64,000 nucleotides of DNA, from assembly GCA_041392305.1 (NCBI GenBank), contig JAWKMJ010000002.1, positions 124,001-188,000 of the forward strand. The letters run 5' to 3'. The stretch comes from JAGQYP01 sp041392305. GTDB taxonomy: Bacteria; Bacteroidota; Bacteroidia; Flavobacteriales_D; Crocinitomicaceae. The notes beneath the pieces were generated by a model that did not search any database, was not told the DNA's origin, and worked only from the letters and a program-made list of their open reading frames with translations. Below, one piece after another: positions 51,990 through 60,030 of this stretch; the stretch's first letter is position 1, and every line of letters starts with the position of its first letter. Position numbers and translations under genes: made by a program.

Positions 51990-53288
51990 ATGAAAAGAAC
52001 AAATTCTGAAGCACTATATACCAAAGCCAAAACTTTGTTTCCGGGAGGAGTAAATTCACCAGTTAGAGCCTTTAAATCCGTGGATGGAGTTCCTTTATTC
52101 ATGAAAAAGGGAGATGGAGCAAAGATTTGGGATGAAGATGGGAATGAATTTGTGGATTTTTGTTGTTCTTGGGGTCCGCTTATTTTAGGGCACAATAATA
52201 GATATGTAAGAGAAAAAATTACCGAAGCATTGGCTAATGGTTCAAGTTTTGGAGCTCCAACAAAATTGGAAAATGAATTAGCTGAATTGATTCTTTCCAA
52301 CAATAAATTTCTAGAAAAGATTCGATTTACTTCTTCAGGAACAGAAGCAGTGATGTCTGGAATTAGACTTGCAAGAGGTTATACTGGAAGAGATAAGATC
52401 ATCAAGTTTGATGGATGTTACCACGGACATGCCGACTCCCTTTTAGTCAAAGCGGGATCTGGTTTAGCTACCTTCGGAACAAGTTCTTCGGCCGGAGTAC
52501 CTGAAGCATTTTCTCATGAAACCATCGTATTGCCATTGAATGATGAAGAAGCTGTAAAGGAAGCGGTTTCAAAGTATGGAAAAGAAATTGCGACCATCAT
52601 CATTGAACCAATTCCAGCAAACAATGGATTGTTATTGCAGCGACCAGAATTCTTAAAATTCCTTCGAGAGATCTGTACTGAAAATGGAATTTTATTATTT
52701 TTTGATGAGGTAATTTCTGGTTTTAGAGTAGGATTTGAAGGGGCTGCTGGGTTGTATGATATTCAGCCAGATATTATTACCTACGGGAAGATTATTGGAG
52801 GTGGTTTGCCTGTTGGAGCTTATGGCGCATCTCATGAAATCATGGGTCATATTGCTCCGGAAGGAAATGTATACCAGGCAGGAACACTTTCTGGAAACCC
52901 AGTGGCCATGGCAGCTGGTTTGGCTCAATTACAAGAATGCTTGAAGCCCGGATTTTATAAAGATCAGGAAAATAGAACCCGATATTTTGTAGATCAGATT
53001 AATGCACATTGCCTGGATAAAGGCTATAATTTCGAGATATTCACCATTGGATCTATTTTCTGGTTAGCTTTTTCAGATGCAGAAGCGATCCGTTCAGCGG
53101 CTGAGATTCGATCTGAATCCATGGAGGACTTCAAAAAATTATACAGCTTGTTGTTAGAGGAGGGAATCTATTTAGGCCCTTCAGGATATGAAGTTGGATT
53201 TATTTCTGAGGCACATACCAAAGAAATTCTTCAAGCCGTAGCATTAAAATTCAAATCTGCTCTGGATCAACTTTTTGTCACGGCTTAG
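51990..53288 (+). CDS. hemL: Glutamate-1-semialdehyde 2,1-aminomutase
   Basis: 432 residues from ATG 51990 (upstream frame extension lies over kynU and was rejected). It moves the amino group in glutamate-1-semialdehyde to give 5-aminolevulinate. Seen are LFPGGVNSPVRAFKSV, FTSSGTEAVMSGIRLARGYT (20), KFDGCYHGHADSLLVKAG, LLFFDEVISGFR and the PLP-binding Lys in ITYGKIIGGGLPVGAYG. It acts directly after HemA (14766-16019), from which it is separated by 36 kb. Separately placed hemL is common in Bacteroidota. Confidence 0.97.
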   Translation: MKRTNSEALYTKAKTLFPGGVNSPVRAFKSVDGVPLFMKKGDGAKIWDEDGNEFVDFCCSWGPLILGHNNRYVREKITEALANGSSFGAPTKLENELAELILSNNKFLEKIRFTSSGTEAVMSGIRLARGYTGRDKIIKFDGCYHGHADSLLVKAGSGLATFGTSSSAGVPEAFSHETIVLPLNDEEAVKEAVSKYGKEIATIIIEPIPANNGLLLQRPEFLKFLREICTENGILLFFDEVISGFRVGFEGAAGLYDIQPDIITYGKIIGGGLPVGAYGASHEIMGHIAPEGNVYQAGTLSGNPVAMAAGLAQLQECLKPGFYKDQENRTRYFVDQINAHCLDKGYNFEIFTIGSIFWLAFSDAEAIRSAAEIRSESMEDFKKLYSLLLEEGIYLGPSGYEVGFISEAHTKEILQAVALKFKSALDQLFVTA

Positions 53289-53596
53289 TTGAAAAAAATA
53301 TTTTTACAGCTTCGTCATTTCGAATTGAACTTTTTCTATCTTAAAAGGGATTATTAAATTATTAATTCTCAAAAGGAAAAGTTCCAAAGCGTTGGACGTA
53401 TTGCCTGAATTTACTGCAATTCTTATTGAAGAAAAGGTTAAGAATTTCATCTTTACATTAAGAAATATTTTTGTATATACTTGAAAATGAGATGATTTCA
53501 AAAACACATTGTTAATACAATACAATTGCTTTAAAAAGGCCGCCTGAAATAATTTCTAATTTAGGAATATGTCTTACAAATATTAAAACCAGTTCA
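53289..53596. other. Gene-free stretch between hemL and the PhoH gene
   Basis: 308 bp of AT-rich sequence. There is no credible coding frame (a 73-codon minus-strand frame looks like noise), no tRNA and no clear terminator hairpin. An exact TAnnTTTG box near 53597 was not found. Confidence 0.6.
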
Positions 53597-54952
53597 ATGA
53601 CGAAAGCAACGAGTAAAACAACCGCTAAAAGAAAACTTAAAAAAATTTTTGTTCTAGATACCTCCGTTCTACTTTTTGATCATAATTCGATCAACAATTT
53701 TGCTGAGCATGATGTGGCTATTCCCATCACGGTATTAGAAGAATTGGATAAGTTTAAAGTAGGAAACGACACCAAAAACTATGAAGCTCGTGAAGTCATA
53801 CGTTTTTTAGATAAACTTTCAGGTAGTGAAAGTTTGCAGGACTGGATTCCCTTAGGCAAAAGTAAAGGGAATTTTAAAGTGATTATGAATACTTCCCTAA
53901 CAGATTTGGATGCGGAAGAGGTTTATGGCATTGGAAAGAATGATCATAAAATACTTAATGCGGCTTTAACAATTGAAAAAAATAATAAGTCGAAAAAGGT
54001 CATTATGGTATCGAAAGATATCAACTTAAGGCTGAAAGCTAAAGCTGTCGGATTGGTAGCAGAGGATTATTTGACAGGGAAGGTTGAGGATGTAAAGGAG
54101 ATCAACAAGAGTCTGATTACCATCTCGGATTTGGATTCAGACATTATTCGGGAACTCTTCCAAAAAGGAGTGCATGAAAATGCGGATATTCTTGGAGATC
54201 AAAAAGTGGCAAATGGATACTACGTTTTGAAAAATGGATCGTCTTCTTCACTAGCCTTTTACAATCCTAGAGAACGGGTGATAGAAAGAGTTGAAAAACA
54301 ATTGTGTTATGGGATAAAACCTAAAAATGCAGAACAAACTTTTGCAATCAATGCAATTTTGAATCCAGAAATCAAACTTATTTCAATGCAAGGAGTGGCC
54401 GGTACGGGAAAAACACTTTTGGCATTGGCAGGGGCTTTAGAGCAGCGAAAACAATACAATCAGATCATTTTAGCACGTCCAATTGTTCCACTTTCAAATC
54501 GTGATATAGGTTATTTACCTGGAGATGCTAGTGAAAAAATATCGCCGTATATGGAACCTCTTTGGGATAATTTAAAATTTATTAAAAACCAGTTCAAAGA
54601 AACTTCCAAACAGCATAAACAAATTCTGGAAATGGAAGAAAATGGAAAGATCATCATCACTCCATTGGCTTACATTAGAGGAAGGTCGTTTTCAAACATA
54701 ATCTTCATCATTGATGAAGCACAAAACTTGACTCCACATGAGGTAAAAACGATCATTACGCGTGCAGGGGAAAACACTAAAATCATATTTACAGGAGATA
54801 TTGCTCAGATTGACACTCCTTATCTGGATGAACAATCAAATGGATTGGCTTATCTCATTGACAGATTGAAAGGACATCCAATATTCGCACATATCAAATT
54901 AGAGAAGGGAGAAAGATCTGAATTGGCCAATGTAGCCAATGAGTTACTTTAA
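53597..54952 (+). CDS. PhoH family ATPase with N-terminal PIN domain
   Basis: 451 residues. Residues about 17-150 form a PIN nuclease domain (KIFVLDTSVLLFDHNSI, LEELDKFKVG, IGKNDHKILNAAL, MVSKDINLRLKAKA) with the acidic residues in place. The second half is the PhoH ATPase: Walker A GVAGTGKTLLALAGAL, ARPIVPLSNRDIGYLPG, Walker B IIFIIDEAQNLTPHE, and FTGDIAQIDTPYLDEQSNGL. PIN-PhoH proteins act as RNA helicase/nuclease pairs. A bidirectional terminator follows the gene. Confidence 0.93.
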   Translation: MTKATSKTTAKRKLKKIFVLDTSVLLFDHNSINNFAEHDVAIPITVLEELDKFKVGNDTKNYEAREVIRFLDKLSGSESLQDWIPLGKSKGNFKVIMNTSLTDLDAEEVYGIGKNDHKILNAALTIEKNNKSKKVIMVSKDINLRLKAKAVGLVAEDYLTGKVEDVKEINKSLITISDLDSDIIRELFQKGVHENADILGDQKVANGYYVLKNGSSSSLAFYNPRERVIERVEKQLCYGIKPKNAEQTFAINAILNPEIKLISMQGVAGTGKTLLALAGALEQRKQYNQIILARPIVPLSNRDIGYLPGDASEKISPYMEPLWDNLKFIKNQFKETSKQHKQILEMEENGKIIITPLAYIRGRSFSNIIFIIDEAQNLTPHEVKTIITRAGENTKIIFTGDIAQIDTPYLDEQSNGLAYLIDRLKGHPIFAHIKLEKGERSELANVANELL

Positions 54953-54977
54953 TTCGTGTCTGTGGTTTATACCAAAA

Positions 54978-55006
54978 AGAAAGCCTCAATTTGAGGCTTT
55001 TTTTAT
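54978..55006. terminator. Bidirectional terminator between the PhoH and HAD genes
   Basis: AAAGCCTCAA and TTGAGGCTTT form a stem flanked by A- and T-runs. On the plus strand TTTTTTT follows, on the minus strand TTTCTTTTT, so it can end both convergent transcripts; its edge overlaps the HAD gene stop. Confidence 0.85.
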
Positions 55007-56028
55007 TTTCTATTGAATTTGAACACTGTCTTCCAATCAGATTTCATGTCAGTAACAATCCATCCCTTTGCATTTGCTTCCTCAAGGCCTTTATCGAGTT
55101 TACCAATATGCGATTTTTTGTCATATGCCCATTCTCTCACTTCATCCGTATGATGAATATAGATTGGGAGAGATGGTAGTTCATTGTCATCACAAAACTG
55201 CAACATAGCCAAATCCCCATCTGAATTACCAACTGCAATAACAGGCTTTTTTCCGATAAACTTTTGGATAGAAATGGGTTTGCCATCCTTGTCATCAATA
55301 AATTCCAATTCTGCAACTTTGGTGATTTGAACAGAACTGTCTGTTTTGGTTAATTCTGATTTCATGGTAGAACCAATGATTTGTTCCGTCGGTATTCCAT
55401 AAACTTCCGGAGCCCAAGCACGCATGAAATCCACTCCGCCACCAGAAACGATATACACTTTAAATTCATTTGCCTTTAGATAATCTATCAATTCTTGCAT
55501 TGGCAGATAAGTCATTTCAGTATATAAAACATTGTGTGTTGGATGTTTGGTTACTTTAAGCCAATCTTTTACTTGCTTTTGAAATTCCTCCACTGTAATG
55601 CCTGAATGCGTCGCCATTACGATTTTTAACAGACCACTTTCACCTTCCTTCATTAAAGATTCCATGTCGTTATTTAAAACGTGCTTGAAAGGGGCTTCGT
55701 CTTTCCACTCGGGATGGTCTGCTGCCATTTTATGAATTTGTCCTAAAGCAAAAATCAATTGAAAATAAACAGGTTGTTCTGCCCAAAGGGTTCCGTCATT
55801 ATCAAAAGTTGCAATTCGATTTTCTATTGGAATAAAGTTTTTATTTTTTTCATCGATGGCATTTTCAACAAATTGAATGATTCGTTTTTTGTTTTCTCCT
55901 TCATTCCAAGAGGGAAGGGGATCTGTTTTTTGTGCAGAGGGATTTTCCTTTGCCTTTTCATCTGATTTCTGTTCTTGGCATCCAAATGCAAATGCTAAGA
56001 ATGCAAAAGCTATTAGTGACTTTTTCAT
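55003..56028 (-). CDS. HAD-superfamily phosphatase lipoprotein
   Basis: 341 residues from ATG 56028. A lipoprotein signal ends AFAFGC (Cys17). A Lys/Glu/Pro linker follows, then the HAD core: motif I IATFDNDGTLWAEQ, motif II KVYIVSGGGVDFMRAW, motif III Lys near GKKPV and motif IV AVGNSDGDLAML. A long helical cap lies between motifs I and II. The DNDGT and size resemble phosphoserine-phosphatase-like proteins found exported in environmental bacteria. Facing the periplasm or surface, it may release phosphate from organic compounds. It follows the sulfatase gene but has its own promoter box. Confidence 0.87.
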   Translation of the reverse strand: MKKSLIAFAFLAFAFGCQEQKSDEKAKENPSAQKTDPLPSWNEGENKKRIIQFVENAIDEKNKNFIPIENRIATFDNDGTLWAEQPVYFQLIFALGQIHKMAADHPEWKDEAPFKHVLNNDMESLMKEGESGLLKIVMATHSGITVEEFQKQVKDWLKVTKHPTHNVLYTEMTYLPMQELIDYLKANEFKVYIVSGGGVDFMRAWAPEVYGIPTEQIIGSTMKSELTKTDSSVQITKVAELEFIDDKDGKPISIQKFIGKKPVIAVGNSDGDLAMLQFCDDNELPSLPIYIHHTDEVREWAYDKKSHIGKLDKGLEEANAKGWIVTDMKSDWKTVFKFNRK

Positions 56029-56034
56029 GCTATA

Positions 56035-56042
56035 CAAAGTTA
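56035..56042 (-). promoter_or_regulatory. Putative -7 box (TAACTTTG) for the HAD lipoprotein gene
   Basis: Exact TAnnTTTG on the minus strand, 6 nt before ATG 56028 and touching the T-tract of the sulfatase terminator. Confidence 0.5.
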
Positions 56043-56071
56043 AAAAAACCCGATTCTAAATGAACCGGGTT
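56042..56071 (-). terminator. Rho-independent terminator after the sulfatase gene
   Basis: On the minus strand AACCCGGTTC and GAATCGGGTT form a 10-bp stem (one G-U pair) round ATTTA, followed by a T-run of five to seven. It starts 10 bp after the sulfatase stop. Confidence 0.88.
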
Positions 56072-56081
56072 GGATGTAAGA

Positions 56082-57638
56082 TTATCTATCTCCAGGGGAG
56101 GAAAGTTTTTCCATTACTTTATCTAAACTAAAGCTAGCTGCTTTCATTCTCGGAGGGAATTCTTTGAATGTCATTAAGAAATTTCCTACAATTTCTTGAG
56201 CAGGAACAAGCATAAAGGCATGATCCAATAACCAATCATAATAGGTATTAGAAGTAATTGTTGCTTGCTCATAAGGATCTCTTCTTAAATTGAAAATCAA
56301 TGGAAGTCTAAGTGGGGTAAAAGGATTAGCCCAAACACCTAAGGTTCCAGCCATTCTTTGTTCCATGAAAATAAATTTCCAGTCCTTAAATCTATAGGCA
56401 GTTAAATCTCCGTCATCAGAAAAATAGAAGATTTCTTTACGTGGAGATTTTTTCTCTACATCTCCCAAATGATCCATGATATTGTAACCATCCAAATGAA
56501 CCTTATAAGTTTTTCCGTTAATGGTATGTCCTTTTTTCAGTTTTTCTTTAATATCTGCATCTCCTGCAGCGGCTAAGAAAGTAGGCATCCAGTCCATTCC
56601 AGAAACGATTTCATTGGAAATGCTTCCAGCTTTTATTTTGCTCGGCCATCTAATCATGGCAGGAACTCTCCATCCACCTTCCCAGTTGGTATTCTTTTCG
56701 CCTCGGAAAGGATTCAAACCAGCATCTGGCCAGGTGTTTTTATGCGGACCATTATCCGTACCGTAGACTACGATCGTATTGTCCGTAATTTTCAATTCAT
56801 CCAATAACTTCAAGAATTGTCCAATGTGAAGATCGTGTTCAACCATTCCATCTGCATATTCATGCTGACCTGAAATTCCTCTATTTTCTTTCTTTACGTG
56901 CGTTCTGAAGTGCATTCTTGTTCCGTTCCACCAAACAAAAAATGGTTTTCCTTCTTTAACTGCTTTACGGATAAAATCCATGGCAGCTTTAGAAGTTTCG
57001 TCGTCAACAACTTCCATTCTTTTCTTAGTTAGAGGTCCTGTATCTTCTACTTTTCCATCTGCCCATGAATGAATCACTCCTCTTGGTCCATATTTCTTTC
57101 TGAACTCAGGATATTCTTCTGGATTTGGGTAATCTTCTAATTCTGGTTCTTCTTCCGCATTTAAGTGGTAAAGATTTCCATAGAATTCATCAAAACCATG
57201 ATTTGTCGGTAAGTGTTCATCGCGATCTCCCAAGTGGTTTTTACCAAATTGACCAGTAGCATAACCGTGCGGCTTCAATAGTTCTGCAATTGTTGGGTCT
57301 TCTGTAGATAATCCTTCTTTTGCACCCGGTAAACCAACTTTGGATAAACCTGTACGGAATACACTTTGTCCAGTAATGAATGAAGATCTACCTGCAGTAC
57401 AAGATTGTTCTGCATAATAATCGGTAAACATCATTCCTTCCTTGGCGATTCGATCTATGTTGGGCGTTTTATAGCCCACTAATCCGTGCGTATAAGCACT
57501 AATATTAGATTGCCCAATATCATCTCCCCACAGGACTAAAATATTAGGTTTTTTAGCCTTTTGAGCATGAGTATTTGTTCCTAAGGCAAAAACACTCAGG
57601 AGTAAACTCACTTTAACTAAATTTTTGATTTTGTTCAT
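56082..57638 (-). CDS. Sulfatase (arylsulfatase-type), periplasmic
   Basis: 518 residues with a signal peptide (LVKVSLLLSVFALGTNTHAQ). The metal-binding Asp39-Asp40 are in LWGDDIGQSN. The formylglycine site is SCTAGRSSFITG with Cys80; it follows CxAxR in place of the commoner CxPSR. Further down GKNHLGDRDEHLPTNHGFDEF and VYGTDNGPHKNTWPDAG are classic sulfatase segments with metal ligands. It should cleave sulfate esters after maturation by a formylglycine-generating enzyme, which is not in the window. Substrate unknown; there is no PUL beside it. A terminator separates it from the HAD lipoprotein. Confidence 0.93.
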   Translation of the reverse strand: MNKIKNLVKVSLLLSVFALGTNTHAQKAKKPNILVLWGDDIGQSNISAYTHGLVGYKTPNIDRIAKEGMMFTDYYAEQSCTAGRSSFITGQSVFRTGLSKVGLPGAKEGLSTEDPTIAELLKPHGYATGQFGKNHLGDRDEHLPTNHGFDEFYGNLYHLNAEEEPELEDYPNPEEYPEFRKKYGPRGVIHSWADGKVEDTGPLTKKRMEVVDDETSKAAMDFIRKAVKEGKPFFVWWNGTRMHFRTHVKKENRGISGQHEYADGMVEHDLHIGQFLKLLDELKITDNTIVVYGTDNGPHKNTWPDAGLNPFRGEKNTNWEGGWRVPAMIRWPSKIKAGSISNEIVSGMDWMPTFLAAAGDADIKEKLKKGHTINGKTYKVHLDGYNIMDHLGDVEKKSPRKEIFYFSDDGDLTAYRFKDWKFIFMEQRMAGTLGVWANPFTPLRLPLIFNLRRDPYEQATITSNTYYDWLLDHAFMLVPAQEIVGNFLMTFKEFPPRMKAASFSLDKVMEKLSSPGDR

Positions 57639-57684
57639 ATTATAAAATTTGTTTGAACAATGATAAGAAGAATTTTTTATTTAC

Positions 57685-58650
57685 CTATTCGACTTCATTT
57701 AACATTTTGAATACCTCATCCAGGTTGGGTGAAATAATCACTTCAATTCGTCTGTTTTTCGATTTATCGTTTTCGTCAACAGGATGAAATTCGGATCTAC
57801 CTGCCGCTGAAATAGACTGAGGTTTCATCTCAGAATTGTCTAACATGATTTCGACTACTGCTGTTGCTCTCAAAACACTTAATTCCCAATTATTTTTCGG
57901 GTGTGAAGATCTTTTCATGGGGTCGGTATCGGTGTGTCCTTCAACTATGATTTCGAGATCAGATTGCTCTTGTAAGACTTTGGCGAGCTGAATAATAGCG
58001 TCTTTTCCTTCAGGATCGACGGAAGTAGAACCTGAAGCAAATAGTAATTTCGCTTCCATCGAAACATAGATTTTCCCATCTCTTTCTTCAACTGTTATTC
58101 CTTTTCCTTCAAATCCTCTTAATGCGTTCAATACTTTTTGCTTTAGTTCTCTCAGCGCATCTTTTTGTTTTTTGAGCATTGCTTCTAATTCTTGAACTCT
58201 CTTTTCTCGATCAGCCAATGCAGCTTCTTTTCCACGTAATTCTTTTTCCAACTGTCTCAGTTCCTCTTCCTTACGTTGCAATTCTATATTTTTTGCTTCT
58301 AATTCTGCAGTCAAAACGGCATTCTCTCTAGCACCACGTTGTTGCAAATTTTTAAATTTTTGATCTAATGCCTCATTGATTTCTTTTATTTTTTCGTACT
58401 CTGCTTTCAAATCCCGGAGTTCTTTACCCAAGCGAGTAGTGTCCTTTTTTAATTGATCCACATCCTTTATAAGTACATCATACTTTTCCTTGAACTCTTT
58501 GTACTTGCCTTCATAGTCCAATGCCATGGATTTGTATTTGTTCAACTCCTCGTTACAAGCTTCTTGCTGGGATAATAGATCCTTGTATTTTTTTGCTGAA
58601 ACACAGGAAAATAGACTGAGACTAATCAATACAAAAGCGAAATACTTCAT
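57685..58650 (-). CDS. OmpA-family lipoprotein with long coiled coil
   Basis: 321 residues. The lipoprotein signal FVLISLSLFSC (Cys16) is followed by about 150 residues of coiled coil, Lys/Glu/Leu-rich (for example EYEKIKEINEALDQKFKN and LREKEAALADREKRVQEL-type repeats). The C-terminal OmpA domain has LLFASGSTSVDPEGKDAI, IIVEGHTDTDPMKRSS and NWELSVLRATAVVEIML, the peptidoglycan-binding pattern, ending KSKNRRIEVIISP. It likely ties the outer membrane to the cell wall over a long stalk. It stands alone between the sulfatase and nadC. Confidence 0.92.
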   Translation of the reverse strand: MKYFAFVLISLSLFSCVSAKKYKDLLSQQEACNEELNKYKSMALDYEGKYKEFKEKYDVLIKDVDQLKKDTTRLGKELRDLKAEYEKIKEINEALDQKFKNLQQRGARENAVLTAELEAKNIELQRKEEELRQLEKELRGKEAALADREKRVQELEAMLKKQKDALRELKQKVLNALRGFEGKGITVEERDGKIYVSMEAKLLFASGSTSVDPEGKDAIIQLAKVLQEQSDLEIIVEGHTDTDPMKRSSHPKNNWELSVLRATAVVEIMLDNSEMKPQSISAAGRSEFHPVDENDKSKNRRIEVIISPNLDEVFKMLNEVE

Positions 58651-58807
58651 TTTTGAGATTTTAAACGTTTTAGTCTACAAAGTTGATAAAGAATTTTCCC
58701 ATTTTGTAAGGACAGATTAGAAATTATGAACAAAGGATTTTTGATGCCCACTTTGATTGAATTCCTTTCCCTTTATAATTTTTTGATTCTTGGATTTCCT
58801 ATTTTTC

Positions 58808-58815
58808 TAAATTTG
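58808..58815 (+). promoter_or_regulatory. Putative -7 box (TAAATTTG) for nadC, 4 nt before the ATG
   Basis: Exact TAnnTTTG with TTTTG (58781-58785) 22 bp upstream as a possible -33 element. The nadC ATG follows after 4 nt, predicting a leaderless mRNA. Confidence 0.5.
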
Positions 58816-58819
58816 TTAT

Positions 58820-59671
58820 ATGAATTTAAAAATTGTAGATCACGTTATAAAAAACGCTTTAAACGAGGATATTGGGCCAGGCGATTATTCTTCATTAGCA
58901 TCTGTACCAAAAAATGCAGTAGGGAAGGCCAAACTTTTAGTTAAAGATGAAGGAATTATTGCTGGAATTGATTTAGCCAAAAGGATAATGGAATTGTACG
59001 ATCCCAATCTTCAAATGGAAATTTTTATTGAAGATGGGTCAAAAGTAAAGCCTGGAGATATTGCCTTTACCGTTGAAGGCAGTTCTATTTCAATTTTATC
59101 TACCGAAAGATTAATGTTGAACTTCATGCAAAGAATGTCCGGCATTGCGACTTTGACGAATAAATATGTCCAATTAATCCAAGGGAGTAAAACCAAACTT
59201 CTAGATACTCGAAAAACAACTCCAGGAATTCGCTACATGGAAAAATGGGCTGTTAGAATAGGTGGAGGACACAATCACAGATACGCTTTATACGATATGA
59301 TCATGCTCAAAGACAATCACATCGATTACGCAGGGGGAATTCAGCAAGCCATCGAAAAAACCAATCAGTATCTAAAAGAAAATAATCTGGACCTTAAAAT
59401 TGAAATCGAAGTCAGAGATTTTGATGAATTGAATCAAGTTTTAAAAGTAGGTCAGGTAGATAGAATCATGCTTGACAATTTCACCCCTTCCCAATTAAAA
59501 GAAGCGCTGATTTTAATAAATGGCCAATATGAAACCGAAGCTTCGGGTGGAATTACTGAAGTTACTCTTAAAGATTACGCCGCTACGAATGTCGATTATA
59601 TTAGTGTTGGTGCACTTACACATTCTTTTAAGAGTCTGGATATGAGCTTGAAGGCGGATTTCAAAAAATAG
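58820..59671 (+). CDS. nadC: Nicotinate-nucleotide diphosphorylase (carboxylating)
   Basis: 283 residues. It joins quinolinate and PRPP to give nicotinate mononucleotide and CO2. NEDIGPGDYSSLASVP opens the barrel-swivel domain; LMLNFMQRMSGIATLTNKYV, LLDTRKTTPGIRYMEKWAV, RIGGGHNHRYALYDMIMLKD and NHIDYAGGI bind PRPP and quinolinate; DRIMLDNFTP and ETEASGGITEVTL close the barrel. With kynureninase nearby it fits NAD synthesis from tryptophan. Its end overlaps the convergent Rieske gene by 11 bp. Confidence 0.95.
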   Translation: MNLKIVDHVIKNALNEDIGPGDYSSLASVPKNAVGKAKLLVKDEGIIAGIDLAKRIMELYDPNLQMEIFIEDGSKVKPGDIAFTVEGSSISILSTERLMLNFMQRMSGIATLTNKYVQLIQGSKTKLLDTRKTTPGIRYMEKWAVRIGGGHNHRYALYDMIMLKDNHIDYAGGIQQAIEKTNQYLKENNLDLKIEIEVRDFDELNQVLKVGQVDRIMLDNFTPSQLKEALILINGQYETEASGGITEVTLKDYAATNVDYISVGALTHSFKSLDMSLKADFKK

Positions 59672-60002
59672 AAAAATATTCAAAACCAGCAAAAACACCG
59701 TCTTCGCGAAATTCAATGGGATAGTGGTCGAGATATAAACCGTGCCCTCTTCCCGTTTCTAATGAAAAGCGATATTGGTGAAACGGACAAACGACATAAT
59801 TGCCTTCACATTTGGCTTCTTTCATGGATAAGCCTTGGTGAGGGCATTTGTCTTTAATCAGGTGAAATTGATCTTCATTTCGAAGTAAAATCAAATTCTT
59901 TCCATTTACCTCTAGGCAAAGACTGTTTCTCTTTCCAAGGGTCTCCAATAATTCTTCTTTGGATGAAAAAAACTTCACCCACTTGGTCTTCATATTGAAC
60001 AT
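59661..60002 (-). CDS. Rieske [2Fe-2S] protein, small ferredoxin type
   Basis: 113 residues. DKCPHQGLSMKEAKCEG and NYVVCPFHQYRFSLETG are the CxH and CxxH iron-ligand motifs. Without membrane or signal segments, it resembles soluble Rieske ferredoxins or the small NirD-type subunits of nitrite reductase and ring hydroxylases. No oxygenase or reductase is next to it, so the partner is unknown. ATG 60002 or 59993 could start it. It is divergent from radA with 28 bp between the starts. Confidence 0.85.
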   Translation of the reverse strand: MFNMKTKWVKFFSSKEELLETLGKRNSLCLEVNGKNLILLRNEDQFHLIKDKCPHQGLSMKEAKCEGNYVVCPFHQYRFSLETGRGHGLYLDHYPIEFREDGVFAGFEYFSIF

Positions 60003-60030
60003 TAATTAATTTTACAATCAAAATCCGACA

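Noticed and set aside
53304..53525. 73-codon frame on the minus strand between hemL and the PhoH gene
   Set aside because: Composition is atypical, there is no promoter box or start context, and neither domain nor export signal is seen; most likely noise in AT-rich spacer.
58726..58944. 72-codon plus-strand frame ahead of nadC
   Set aside because: It overlaps nadC in another frame and its second half is Arg/Cys-rich nonsense typical of a shifted coding frame.
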